Shown: positions 1 through 5,697, numbered from the stretch's first letter. The stretch is 5,697 nt of DNA from Alteromonadaceae bacterium UBA2620 (GCA_002339125.1 DDJQ01000053.1:18554-24250), one strand, 5' to 3'. Program-made: numbers and translations. The notes: generated from the letters alone by a model not told the origin.

Positions 1-309
1 ACGGATGTGCTCATTGCTGAATGACTGACTCAAACCCGCCTGCCACTTTAAATAGCTGTCTACGTGTTCGGATGTCGAGGCCAGAGGACTGCGCCGGTAA
101 TGGTTTAATCTGGCGGGAAAACCCGGATCCTCAACCTGCTCTGGGGCTGACGACCACCTGACAGGCTCATCGCCCCTGGCCTCACTGATTGCCAGATATA
201 GCGTAAACATCGCCGCACTGCCACCCACCGCTTTGTTGAACGGAAGTGAGGAAGTGACATTCTGAACATCAAAAGAGGTCTGGGTAATGGTATCTGGTTG
301 CAAAATCAT
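1..309 (-). CDS. Hypothetical protein, N-terminal 103 codons (cut by the left window edge)
   Basis: This reading frame is open without a stop from an ATG at 309 down to base 1, so the C-terminus lies outside the window. The protein begins MILQPDTITQTSFDVQNV. It has no signal peptide or membrane segment, so it is probably cytoplasmic. An in-frame TGA lies directly before the ATG (312-310), so the protein cannot start further upstream. No convincing SD precedes this ATG. Residues about 24-43 (FNKAVGGSAAMFTLYLAIS) resemble, from memory and with one gap, the conserved N-terminal block of the VC2046/SO_2500 family of uncharacterised gammaproteobacterial proteins. That assignment is a weak inference. 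It is transcribed divergently from the receiver-TPR gene across a 93-bp spacer. I am fairly sure it is coding and do not know its function. Confidence 0.65.
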   Translation of the reverse strand, partial: MILQPDTITQTSFDVQNVTSSLPFNKAVGGSAAMFTLYLAISEARGDEPVRWSSAPEQVEDPGFPARLNHYRRSPLASTSEHVDSYLKWQAGLSQSFSNEHIR

Positions 310-402
310 TCATAGGTATTAACGACTTACTAGCTTAATCGGCATATACCCATTATCCTTTAGTTTATTATCGAACAGTTTCGCGTTTAATGGGAGCGGC
401 CT
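310..402. promoter_or_regulatory. Divergent spacer expected to hold promoters for both flanking genes
   Basis: This AT-rich spacer separates two divergent genes and must carry their start signals. On the plus strand TATTAT at 366-371 matches five of six bases of a sigma-70 -10 box but has no good -35 at normal distance. On the minus strand GATAAT occurs at 357-352 and again at 373-368, each also five of six. No recognisable operator or inverted repeat for a regulator is seen. The promoter choice is uncertain. Confidence 0.3.
392..396 (+). promoter_or_regulatory. Ribosome binding site that selects the TTG start at 403
   Basis: GGGAG lies six bases before TTG at 403. The alternative GTG at 409 is twelve bases from this site, and a second GGGAG (404-408) directly abuts it, too close to work. 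An in-frame TAA at 388-390 limits the choice to these two codons, because the next in-frame ATG lies inside the receiver domain. Confidence 0.5.
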
Positions 403-2055
403 TTGGGAGTGCCCTATCAGGACGTTAATATTCTGATTGTAGAAGACCAGCGTCCCTTCCTTGTTCTGTTAAAAGGATTATTAACCAACCTCGGCGCCAA
501 GGATGTCATGACGGCAACCAGTGCCGACCAGGCGATTCGCTTTTGCCGCAATCACAGAGTCGATATTATTGTTTGTGACCTGCATCTTGGCACCAATAAG
601 AAAAACGGCTTTGAGCTTTATCAGGAGCTGCAATATCGCAAAATGGTATCTGCCTGCGCAGTATTTTTGCTTATCAGCGCCGATGCCACGCGCCCTATCG
701 TGCTTGGCTCATTAGAGCACAAGCCCGATGATTACCTGCTCAAACCCTTCTCCCAGGCACAGTTAAAAAGCCGGCTGAATAAGTCCTGGCAACGTAAACA
801 GTATTTTTTAAACGTACTGCAGGCAATGAACAAACAGGAATACGCGGCAGCGAATGAGGCGCTCGATAAACTCAAGGATATGCCTGCTCCTTATCAGCGC
901 CTGGCTTTGGAAATCCGTCTGGAGATCCTGTGGCATGAAAACCAGTACGAGAAAGCGCTGACCCTGTTAAACAGTCATTCAGACCAGTTACCCACGCAGT
1001 GGGCGCAACTGGCGCTGGGTAAAACCTATCTGGCCATGCACAAATTTGGTGATGCTATTCAGTGCGCCAATAAGGTACTGGCGCTTAACCAGTTTGATCC
1101 GGAAGCGCTGGATATCCTTGCGCAGGCAAAATCCGCCTCCCAGCAGCCAGAAGAAGCGCTGGAAGATATTCGCCGGGCCATTAAAAACTCACCGTATTCA
1201 CTGCAACGTCAGATCCTGGCCAGTCGTATCGCCAGAGACAATAATGACTATGAGTTACTCACTGAAGCCACAAAAGCAACCTGGCAACTATCCAAAAACA
1301 CCATTTTTAAGCAGGTTAATTACTGGTGTAATCATATATCCAGTCTGCTGGATGCGGCAGAAGCGGCAGAAAGTAAAGCCCAGCGCCACCGGTTTCAGCA
1401 AGAAGCGCTATTGCAGTTGCAGCGTGCCGGCCATGATGAGGCGCTGACCCGACTGGAAGAGCCATTCAGCCTGGATATATTCGATATGATAATGCACGCT
1501 CGGGTGGATGCCATCGACGGTAATCTCATTAACGCCAAACGTTCGCTTATGGACAGTCAGATGGCCATCGAGAATCAGTTTGAGTTATACCCTGCCTCAC
1601 TGGCGCCCTCAAGCATGCAATTAATGGTCGACCTCGGCGAATTTGAAGAGGTAAACCAACTGCTGCAAACCCTTGCCAGCCAGAATACCGAACTGGACGA
1701 TAGCAGCCGCATGCTGGTGCGGTCGATGTCCAAACAGGTTAAGGAAAGCGAGCAGCAATATACCCATATTAACCGCCGTGGTATTCAGCTTTATCAGCAG
1801 GAAAAATATGCCGAGGCGAAAGCCGCCTTTAACAGCGCACTGGAACTTTCTCCGGTAAATGCCGGAATTGCGCTAAACTTGTTACAGTGCCTGATTAAGC
1901 TTATGACTAATAATGGAAAAGATGACGGCGCTATGATCAAAGAGGCACGGCAGGTGTATAAGATACTGAACCATGCGCCCATGCGGGAGCAACACCAAAG
2001 CAAATTTGACGGTTTAAGGGATGAATTGCTGCGATTAGGCATTGCTACCTTGTAG
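403..2055 (+). CDS. Orphan response regulator: receiver domain fused to TPR repeats
   Basis: This 550-residue protein begins with a CheY-like receiver domain (about residues 8-128). The acidic pair is E14-D15 in the motif NILIVEDQ, the predicted phosphoacceptor is D59 (IIVCDLHLG), the switch Ser is S92 (LLISAD) and the conserved Lys is K114 (LLKPF). All phosphorylation residues are present, so it should accept phosphate from a histidine kinase. The rest is alpha-helical and contains TPR-like repeats, clearest at about 199-232, 233-266 and 457-490, with the helical stretch 146-190 and the middle less regular. No helix-turn-helix, GGDEF, EAL or other enzymatic output domain is seen, so output through protein-protein contact is inferred. 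It has no signal peptide or membrane segment and should be cytoplasmic. The start is TTG. No histidine kinase lies in the window, so its partner is unknown. The small lipoprotein gene follows after 38 bp, probably in the same operon. Confidence 0.9.
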   Translation: MGVPYQDVNILIVEDQRPFLVLLKGLLTNLGAKDVMTATSADQAIRFCRNHRVDIIVCDLHLGTNKKNGFELYQELQYRKMVSACAVFLLISADATRPIVLGSLEHKPDDYLLKPFSQAQLKSRLNKSWQRKQYFLNVLQAMNKQEYAAANEALDKLKDMPAPYQRLALEIRLEILWHENQYEKALTLLNSHSDQLPTQWAQLALGKTYLAMHKFGDAIQCANKVLALNQFDPEALDILAQAKSASQQPEEALEDIRRAIKNSPYSLQRQILASRIARDNNDYELLTEATKATWQLSKNTIFKQVNYWCNHISSLLDAAEAAESKAQRHRFQQEALLQLQRAGHDEALTRLEEPFSLDIFDMIMHARVDAIDGNLINAKRSLMDSQMAIENQFELYPASLAPSSMQLMVDLGEFEEVNQLLQTLASQNTELDDSSRMLVRSMSKQVKESEQQYTHINRRGIQLYQQEKYAEAKAAFNSALELSPVNAGIALNLLQCLIKLMTNNGKDDGAMIKEARQVYKILNHAPMREQHQSKFDGLRDELLRLGIATL

Positions 2056-2079
2056 CCACCGAAATTACCGCACTACATG

Positions 2080-2084
2080 AAGGA
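2080..2084 (+). promoter_or_regulatory. Ribosome binding site of the small lipoprotein gene
   Basis: AAGGA lies nine bases before ATG at 2094. Another ATG at 2089 in a different frame is only four bases away and opens a frame without a lipobox. This supports the 2094 start. Confidence 0.6.
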
Positions 2085-2093
2085 TAAAATGTC

Positions 2094-2399
2094 ATGCAAA
2101 AACACTGTTTACTGGTTACTGCAGTTCTGGTTAGCTCAGGTTGGTTGTCGGGTTGTGCGAGTCAGTCCAATCTGTGTGAAGATATCCTTGAGGTCAAAGC
2201 TCAGGCTCAGCAATGCGAAGTATTACAGAAAGCCATCAGAAACCCCAAAAATCCGCAGATGGCGCTTACCGCCCGGCAAAGATATGAAAACGAGTGTGTT
2301 AATTTTCGTTATTATCGGGATGATTACGACACTATCTGTAAGGGCGGCGAACAACCTATCGGTCAGCCCGCCCCAAAACCGGTAAACAAGGATAACTAA
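2094..2399 (+). CDS. Small four-cysteine lipoprotein
   Basis: This 101-residue protein has a type II (lipoprotein) signal peptide: a short basic start (MQKH), a hydrophobic stretch and the lipobox LSGC, with C21 as the predicted lipidated residue. The next residues are Ala-Ser, not Asp, so transport to the outer membrane is predicted. The mature part is small and charged and has four further cysteines at 28, 41, 68 and 82, spaced to allow two disulfides in the periplasm. Near the end is the segment YENECVNFRYYRDDYDTIC, followed by a Pro-rich tail. I do not recognise the family. It lies 38 bp after the receiver-TPR gene on the same strand and is probably co-transcribed with it. Its stop codon overlaps that of the convergent permease gene. 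A longer-starting overlapping frame (2077-2385) was rejected because it lacks a signal peptide and recognisable domain. Confidence 0.75.
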   Translation: MQKHCLLVTAVLVSSGWLSGCASQSNLCEDILEVKAQAQQCEVLQKAIRNPKNPQMALTARQRYENECVNFRYYRDDYDTICKGGEQPIGQPAPKPVNKDN

Positions 2400-3313
2400 C
2401 GGGCACCGCGGCCCAGTGCAGCCATTACCGAGCCGCCAATCACCATCACCGCCCCCAACACAGCCAGCGCACCTAACGGTGGCTGTTCAAAGCTGCTGGG
2501 ATATAAATACTCAGCCACGGCAACCGAGATAAAAGTAAACACTGGCGCGGTGGCAATCACTGCACTTACCCGGGAGGCATACCATACGCGCATTGCTTCG
2601 GTGAAAGCCCCATAAGCCACAAAAGTATTTAAACAACAAAACAACAGTGCCCAGCCTTGCACTGCGTTCATTTCGGTAATGGCCTGTAGATGTGTAAACG
2701 GCAGCAGCATCATGCTGCCAATGATATAAATGATCAATGTGAGTTGCATTGCCGACATGGTTTTCATCAGAGACTTCTGACACAATGCGTAGCCGGCCCA
2801 GGTCACTGCGGCGATAAAAATAAACACCACACCCAGGGTATCTTCGGTTTCTGAAGCAATAATCTGCGGTAAGCGTTGATTGAAAAACAAACCAAGTCCG
2901 AGTAGCAAGGACGACGCGCCCCACAGCTGCAAGCGGCTGAATTTTTCTTTGTACAACACGATACCACCAATCATCAGAGCAAATGGCGCCACCTGCATGA
3001 AAACCTGTACACTGCCGGGGCTCAGATATTTAAGCCCGAGTACGTTAAAGACATAGTTGATCACCAGCATCAGAGTACAGGCGATGGCCAGAATGATGAC
3101 GGCTTTAGGGTAGCGTAAGAAGTTAGGAATGTGGCGACGGTAAAACAGCCAGCCGCCCACCAGGATGGCAGCCGCTACAAACCGATAAAGGGTGATGGTC
3201 TGACTGTCCATAACCTGCAGGCAGATCTTAAGAAACAGGGGTAAAATTCCCCACAGCACTGCGGTAACCAAAGACAAACAAAAGCCATAGAGCGGCCGGT
3301 AACTACTTTCCAA
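2396..3313 (-). CDS. EamA-family (drug/metabolite transporter superfamily) permease
   Basis: This 305-residue, strongly hydrophobic protein has about ten predicted membrane segments, near residues 9-30, 39-57, 70-90, 103-121, 128-144, 159-178, 189-206, 219-238, 248-268 and 279-300. They form two tandem EamA halves (about 8-144 and 159-300), the usual length and layout for the family. Landmarks are the early Trp-Gly followed by ILPLF in segment 1, TLYRF at the start of segment 2, and a Pro in VAPF within segment 4 mirrored by TAPVF in segment 9. It should lie in the inner membrane and move a small metabolite in or out. The substrate cannot be told from sequence. The start is TTG at 3313, directly after the TAG stop of the upstream lipoprotein gene. 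The next in-frame ATG (residue 35) would remove segment 1. With no good SD, translational coupling to the upstream gene is likely. Confidence 0.88.
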   Translation of the reverse strand: MESSYRPLYGFCLSLVTAVLWGILPLFLKICLQVMDSQTITLYRFVAAAILVGGWLFYRRHIPNFLRYPKAVIILAIACTLMLVINYVFNVLGLKYLSPGSVQVFMQVAPFALMIGGIVLYKEKFSRLQLWGASSLLLGLGLFFNQRLPQIIASETEDTLGVVFIFIAAVTWAGYALCQKSLMKTMSAMQLTLIIYIIGSMMLLPFTHLQAITEMNAVQGWALLFCCLNTFVAYGAFTEAMRVWYASRVSAVIATAPVFTFISVAVAEYLYPSSFEQPPLGALAVLGAVMVIGGSVMAALGRGAR

Positions 3314-4162
3314 CTAATCATTACTCATGAGGTATTCAATGTCCTCAATCATATCGTCAATCTTACTGATTAGCTTTCTTTTTTGCTTTTTATCCAGGGT
3401 GTAGAACAATTCTTCAGCCATTTTGGCATAAATTCGGGTGTTGTCATTTCGCAGCTTCACAAAGGCATCACTGCGAAATTTATCGGGATGGGTCATCAGT
3501 GCAACAAAGTCTTGTTTAAACGTAGGATTAGCCGCGCGATTGTCGATCATTTCCCTGGCTGCCTGCTGAAAATCCTGACGATAAGTCAGCCACAATGCCC
3601 GGGTACTGGTAAACTGTGACGCATAACCTTTGACGATGGCTTTCTGACTGGCATTAAGGCGACCGATGAACTCGCTTACGCCCTCTTCCATATCGTCCAG
3701 TCGCTCTTCGGCCTGCTCTTCAGGTGACATCTCCTTAAACTCTTCCAGCGACTCACGAATGTCATCGTTCTCTTCTTGAAGTTCTTCAAACAGCGAACTC
3801 ACCTGTTCGTCGGTTAACTTAGCGGCCATGTCTGCCAGTTCCGGGCTAACGCGATCCCGCAGTCGCTCCCAGTGTTGACGACTGTCGAGCAGATGCCCCT
3901 CAATTTGTGCAGCGCTGAGTTCTTCGCTGACTAAGTCTGCTTTCAGGCTTTTAAGGTGTTCAATGTACTTCCCAAGCTCTTGACTGCGGTGCCAGCTTTG
4001 CCAATCGGCAAAATATTTATCAAACAATGCTTCCTGATTATCCGATAGTGATACGTAATCATCGATATACCAATGAATTAACCAATCCAGATTATTGTAG
4101 GTAAACTTTGTCGAACATCCGCCTAAAAAAATGATGATCGCAATCAACAAACCTTTTTTCAT
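3314..4162 (-). CDS. DUF6279-like lipoprotein
   Basis: This 282-residue protein starts MKKGLLIAIIIFLGGC, a short lipoprotein signal with C16 as the lipidated Cys. Ser-Thr follow it, so outer-membrane placement is predicted. Just after comes FTYNNLDWLIHWYIDDYV (20-37), which I recognise as the N-terminal signature of DUF6279-family lipoproteins, a family without known function. The rest is mainly helical. Residues about 125-163 are very rich in Glu and Asp and are likely to form an extended or coiled-coil helix. The C-terminus is lysine-rich, then acidic. The ATG at 4162 is chosen because AGGAAG (4173-4168) lies five bases before it; a GTG at 4168 is in frame but overlaps that SD. The permease gene follows with no gap, so the two are almost certainly one operon. 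A role shared with the permease is possible but not shown. Confidence 0.85.
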   Translation of the reverse strand: MKKGLLIAIIIFLGGCSTKFTYNNLDWLIHWYIDDYVSLSDNQEALFDKYFADWQSWHRSQELGKYIEHLKSLKADLVSEELSAAQIEGHLLDSRQHWERLRDRVSPELADMAAKLTDEQVSSLFEELQEENDDIRESLEEFKEMSPEEQAEERLDDMEEGVSEFIGRLNASQKAIVKGYASQFTSTRALWLTYRQDFQQAAREMIDNRAANPTFKQDFVALMTHPDKFRSDAFVKLRNDNTRIYAKMAEELFYTLDKKQKRKLISKIDDMIEDIEYLMSND

Positions 4163-4167
4163 TGTCA

Positions 4168-4173
4168 CTTCCT
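4168..4173 (-). promoter_or_regulatory. Ribosome binding site that selects the ATG start at 4162
   Basis: Read on the minus strand the site is AGGAAG, five bases before the ATG. It overlaps the in-frame GTG at 4168, which makes that codon unlikely as the start. Confidence 0.65.
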
Positions 4174-4295
4174 GTCAATTTACACTTGGCACGCGTGGCT
4201 ATACCTGACAATCTATCATTACGTGCTGATGGCTGTTCCCGATCGCCGGGCTTTATATTTCAGCCCTCTGCCACCAATCTGACTGTGATTTTACG

Positions 4296-4304
4296 TGGTA
4301 TAAC
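4296..4304 (+). promoter_or_regulatory. Candidate extended -10 promoter of pfkA
   Basis: TGGTATAAC fits an extended -10 element (TGn followed by TATAAT, with five of six hexamer bases). The -35 region is poor: CTGACT at 4279-4284 is only 14 bases upstream. Extended -10 promoters tolerate a weak -35. Transcription would start near 4311, giving a leader of about 85 nt before pfkA. Confidence 0.4.
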
Positions 4305-4382
4305 AACATAATACTCATACTTGGACTGCATAAGCGATGACAAATTCACACGGCGTTATTGGTGTATTTGTATCAAATTGTA

Positions 4383-4387
4383 AAGGA
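4383..4387 (+). promoter_or_regulatory. Ribosome binding site of pfkA
   Basis: AAGGA lies seven bases before ATG at 4395. It supports that start over an in-frame TTG at 4359, which would add twelve residues not found in the family. Confidence 0.75.
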
Positions 4388-4394
4388 ACGCCTT

Positions 4395-5411
4395 ATGACC
4401 AATAAAAGAATTGCGGTACTGACCTCCGGCGGCGATGCACCGGGGATGAACGCTTGTATTCGGGCGGTGGTAGTAGCCAGTGAAGGCGCTGGACATACTG
4501 TGATTGGCTTTGAGCACGGCTTTAATGGCCTGCTGGCCGCTAACTGGCGTAAGCTCGACAGTAAAAAGGTGCACAATATTATTCAACGCGGCGGTACCAT
4601 TTTGCGCAGTGCTCGCTGCAAGGAATTCAAACAGGACGTATCAGCCAAACTGGCCGCTAAACATCTGGATGAGCTTGCCATTGATGCCCTGCTGGTGATT
4701 GGTGGTGACGGTTCTTTTCATGGCGCTAAGCACCTGAGTAACTTCTGGGACGGACAGGTTATTGGCCTGCCCGGCACCATAGATAATGACATTTACGGCA
4801 CCGATGCCACCATCGGGTATTACACGGCCATCGAAACGGCTATGGATTCGATTGATAAGGTAAGGGATACCGCAGATGCCTTTGAACGTATTTTTCTGGT
4901 TGAGGTAATGGGCCGCCATGCCGGATTTCTGGGTGCCAGTGCCGCGCTCTCCGGAGCGGCAAACTACGTGATATTACCCGAATTGTTCACCGATAAAGAA
5001 ACTACGCTTAAGGATATTCATCAGCAACTCTCTATTCACCGCCAGCGCTATGGGCATGAGAGTTTTATTATTGTACTAACCGAAAACCTGTGGCCTGAGG
5101 GTATAGCCGAATTAGGTGTGCAGCTGGAAGAACTGACTGGCGGTGAAGTTCGTCCGGTAATCCTAGGCCATATTCAGCGAGGCGGCTCACCGGTGAGTCA
5201 GGATCGGATGCTGGCAACGTTGCTGGGGGTAAACGCGGTACGCTGCGTGGAGCAAAATAAAACCGGCATTATGGTTGGTATGCAAAACAACAAGCCGGTA
5301 GAAATTGAGCTGAGCCAAACTTGGGAAAATCGCAAAGAACTTGGCGACACTCTGACACAGACCATGGTAACCATGCTCAATGAACGCCATAACTGGGGTA
5401 TGACAACCTGA
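4395..5411 (+). CDS. pfkA: ATP-dependent 6-phosphofructokinase
   Basis: This 338-residue enzyme converts fructose 6-phosphate and ATP to fructose 1,6-bisphosphate and ADP, the committed step of glycolysis, in the cytoplasm. It is close in length to the E. coli enzyme (320). Seen in order: SGGDAPGMN (11-19), R74 in the SAR motif, GGDGS (103-107), PGTIDND (126-132) with D130 as the predicted catalytic base, R165, VEVMGR (169-174), E230, R253, and H259 with R262 in GHIQRGGSP, which completes the phosphofructokinase signature 253-271. Gly106 and Gly127 sit where pyrophosphate-dependent enzymes carry Asp and Lys, so ATP is the predicted donor. The active site is complete. The effector site is not: compared from memory with E. 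coli PfkA, Arg25, Arg54, Ser58, Arg211 and Lys213 are replaced by V27, S56, H60, Y219 and H221, while the equivalents of Arg21, Arg154 and Glu187 remain. Control by ADP and phosphoenolpyruvate may therefore differ (inference). It appears to be transcribed alone. Confidence 0.96.
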   Translation: MTNKRIAVLTSGGDAPGMNACIRAVVVASEGAGHTVIGFEHGFNGLLAANWRKLDSKKVHNIIQRGGTILRSARCKEFKQDVSAKLAAKHLDELAIDALLVIGGDGSFHGAKHLSNFWDGQVIGLPGTIDNDIYGTDATIGYYTAIETAMDSIDKVRDTADAFERIFLVEVMGRHAGFLGASAALSGAANYVILPELFTDKETTLKDIHQQLSIHRQRYGHESFIIVLTENLWPEGIAELGVQLEELTGGEVRPVILGHIQRGGSPVSQDRMLATLLGVNAVRCVEQNKTGIMVGMQNNKPVEIELSQTWENRKELGDTLTQTMVTMLNERHNWGMTT

Positions 5412-5697
5412 GTAAGACGCCTATTTTCTAAAAAAAGTGGCTTTGCGTTCGCCCATAAAAGGGAGCTCTATTGAAATCGAAGAAAGAACAAATGTTGTGC
5501 CCTTCTTCAGTGTTGTCATCGTCACTGATAATAGCTGCCGGGAGTCCAAAGGGGGTTGCACAACCTCCTTTTGCCACTGTCGGCGACTCCGACAACGATC
5601 TTTAAACATCTTTTTCTGCTAGCTTAAACCTCTACTGCGGAAAAGTAATAAAGTCACATACCAGACTAGAGGCTGTTGATCTTTGTATGAAAAGCAG
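5412..5697. other. Gene-free structured region downstream of pfkA
   Basis: I find no convincing gene here. Three inverted repeats follow one another: an imperfect hairpin at 5479-5508 (GAAGAA with TTCTTC, inner ACAA with TTGT), a strong one at 5548-5571, and TGTCGG with CCGACA at 5578-5594 around a five-base loop. A run of five T lies at 5611-5615, seventeen bases after the last stem. Open frames of about 61 codons on both strands cross the hairpins and lack recognisable domains and good start signals. Near the right edge, weak boxes at 5624-5629 and 5646-5651 could be a promoter for a gene beyond the window. Confidence 0.6.
5548..5572 (+). terminator. Candidate intrinsic terminator downstream of pfkA
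   Basis: A ten-base-pair stem (5548-5557 with 5562-5571, one G-T pair) closes a GCAC loop. The 5' arm starts AAAGGGGG and the 3' arm ends CCTCCTTT followed by one more T. The A-rich start, GC-rich core and T-ending arm are the usual shape, and being near-symmetrical it could also act on minus-strand transcripts. The T tract is only four bases and mostly paired, so termination may be weak. It lies 136 bases after the pfkA stop codon. Confidence 0.45.

Larger units (their letters stand above)
4163..4394. other. Divergent intergenic region between the lipoprotein and pfkA
   Basis: This 232-bp spacer holds the start signals of two divergent genes. The half nearer pfkA contains an extended -10 box (4296-4304). 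The middle contains competing short inverted repeats: 4231-4235 with 4261-4265, 4238-4241 with 4247-4250, and 4248-4252 with 4262-4266. They are upstream of the proposed pfkA transcript and would fall in the leader of the minus-strand operon if its promoter lies beyond them. I see no Cra-like site and no clear minus-strand promoter. Confidence 0.6.

Noticed and set aside
1794..2042. An 82-codon minus-strand frame inside the receiver-TPR gene
   Set aside because: It is a shadow of the well-supported plus-strand gene and has no independent evidence.
2077..2385. A 102-codon plus-strand frame overlapping the small lipoprotein
   Set aside because: It has no signal peptide or recognisable domain. 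The frame starting at 2094 has a lipobox and a better-placed SD.
4163..4168. GTG start at 4168 for the DUF6279-like lipoprotein
   Set aside because: The GTG overlaps the SD itself. The ATG at 4162 has proper spacing and gives a standard lipoprotein signal start (MKKG).
4362..4386. Possible HexR- or Cra-type operator just before pfkA
   Set aside because: Two TGTA half-sites occur, but they are direct rather than inverted, and no Cra-like core is present.
4359..4394. TTG start adding twelve residues to PfkA
   Set aside because: The ATG at 4395 has a good SD, and the protein from there begins exactly as PfkA proteins do.
5418..5441. GCC/GGC with T- and A-rich arms right after the pfkA stop as a terminator
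   Set aside because: The stem has only three pairs, then mismatches, then four A-T pairs, and no T tract follows.
5421..5609. A 62-codon minus-strand frame in the tail
   Set aside because: It has no SD or domain and overlaps the hairpin cluster. It is probably chance.
5437..5622. A 61-codon plus-strand frame starting GTG after pfkA
   Set aside because: It runs through three hairpins, has no clear SD or family resemblance, and an equally long frame exists on the opposite strand.
5687..5697. ATG at the right edge as the start of another gene
   Set aside because: Only three full codons are visible, and the nearest SD-like AGAGG is fourteen bases away, so it cannot be supported.

Overview
The window looks like chromosomal DNA of a free-living Gammaproteobacterium, most likely a marine member of the Alteromonadales (inference). 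The signs are moderate GC, Shine-Dalgarno (SD) sites of the AAGGA/AGGAAG type, a DUF6279-like lipoprotein, an orphan receiver-TPR protein and a group I PfkA. There is no integrase, transposase, CRISPR array, phage gene, tRNA or rRNA that I can support.

Layout: (1) Positions 1-309, minus strand, hold the N-terminal 103 codons of an unidentified protein that runs off the left edge. (2) A 93-bp divergent spacer leads into a plus-strand pair: a receiver-domain/TPR protein (403-2055, TTG start) and a small four-cysteine lipoprotein (2094-2399). (3) A minus-strand pair converges on it: a DUF6279-like lipoprotein (3314-4162) followed with zero spacing by an EamA/DMT-type permease (2396-3313, TTG start). 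The two pairs overlap tail to tail by 4 bp. (4) A divergent spacer (4163-4394) with an extended -10 box leads into pfkA (4395-5411). (5) A 286-nt gene-free tail (5412-5697) holds three hairpins, one of which may be the pfkA terminator.

Functionally, pfkA is a self-contained glycolytic gene. The receiver-TPR protein is predicted to be a cytoplasmic phospho-switch acting through protein-protein contacts, because no DNA-binding or enzymatic output domain is visible. The two lipoproteins are predicted to sit in the outer membrane and the permease in the inner membrane. No shared pathway joins these genes.

No new multi-gene system is evident. The points most worth a second look are the PfkA effector site, which has lost several E. 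coli-type ligand residues while the catalytic site is intact; the in-frame TAG-TTG junction between lipoprotein and permease; the tail-to-tail gene overlap with no terminator between; and the structured region downstream of pfkA.
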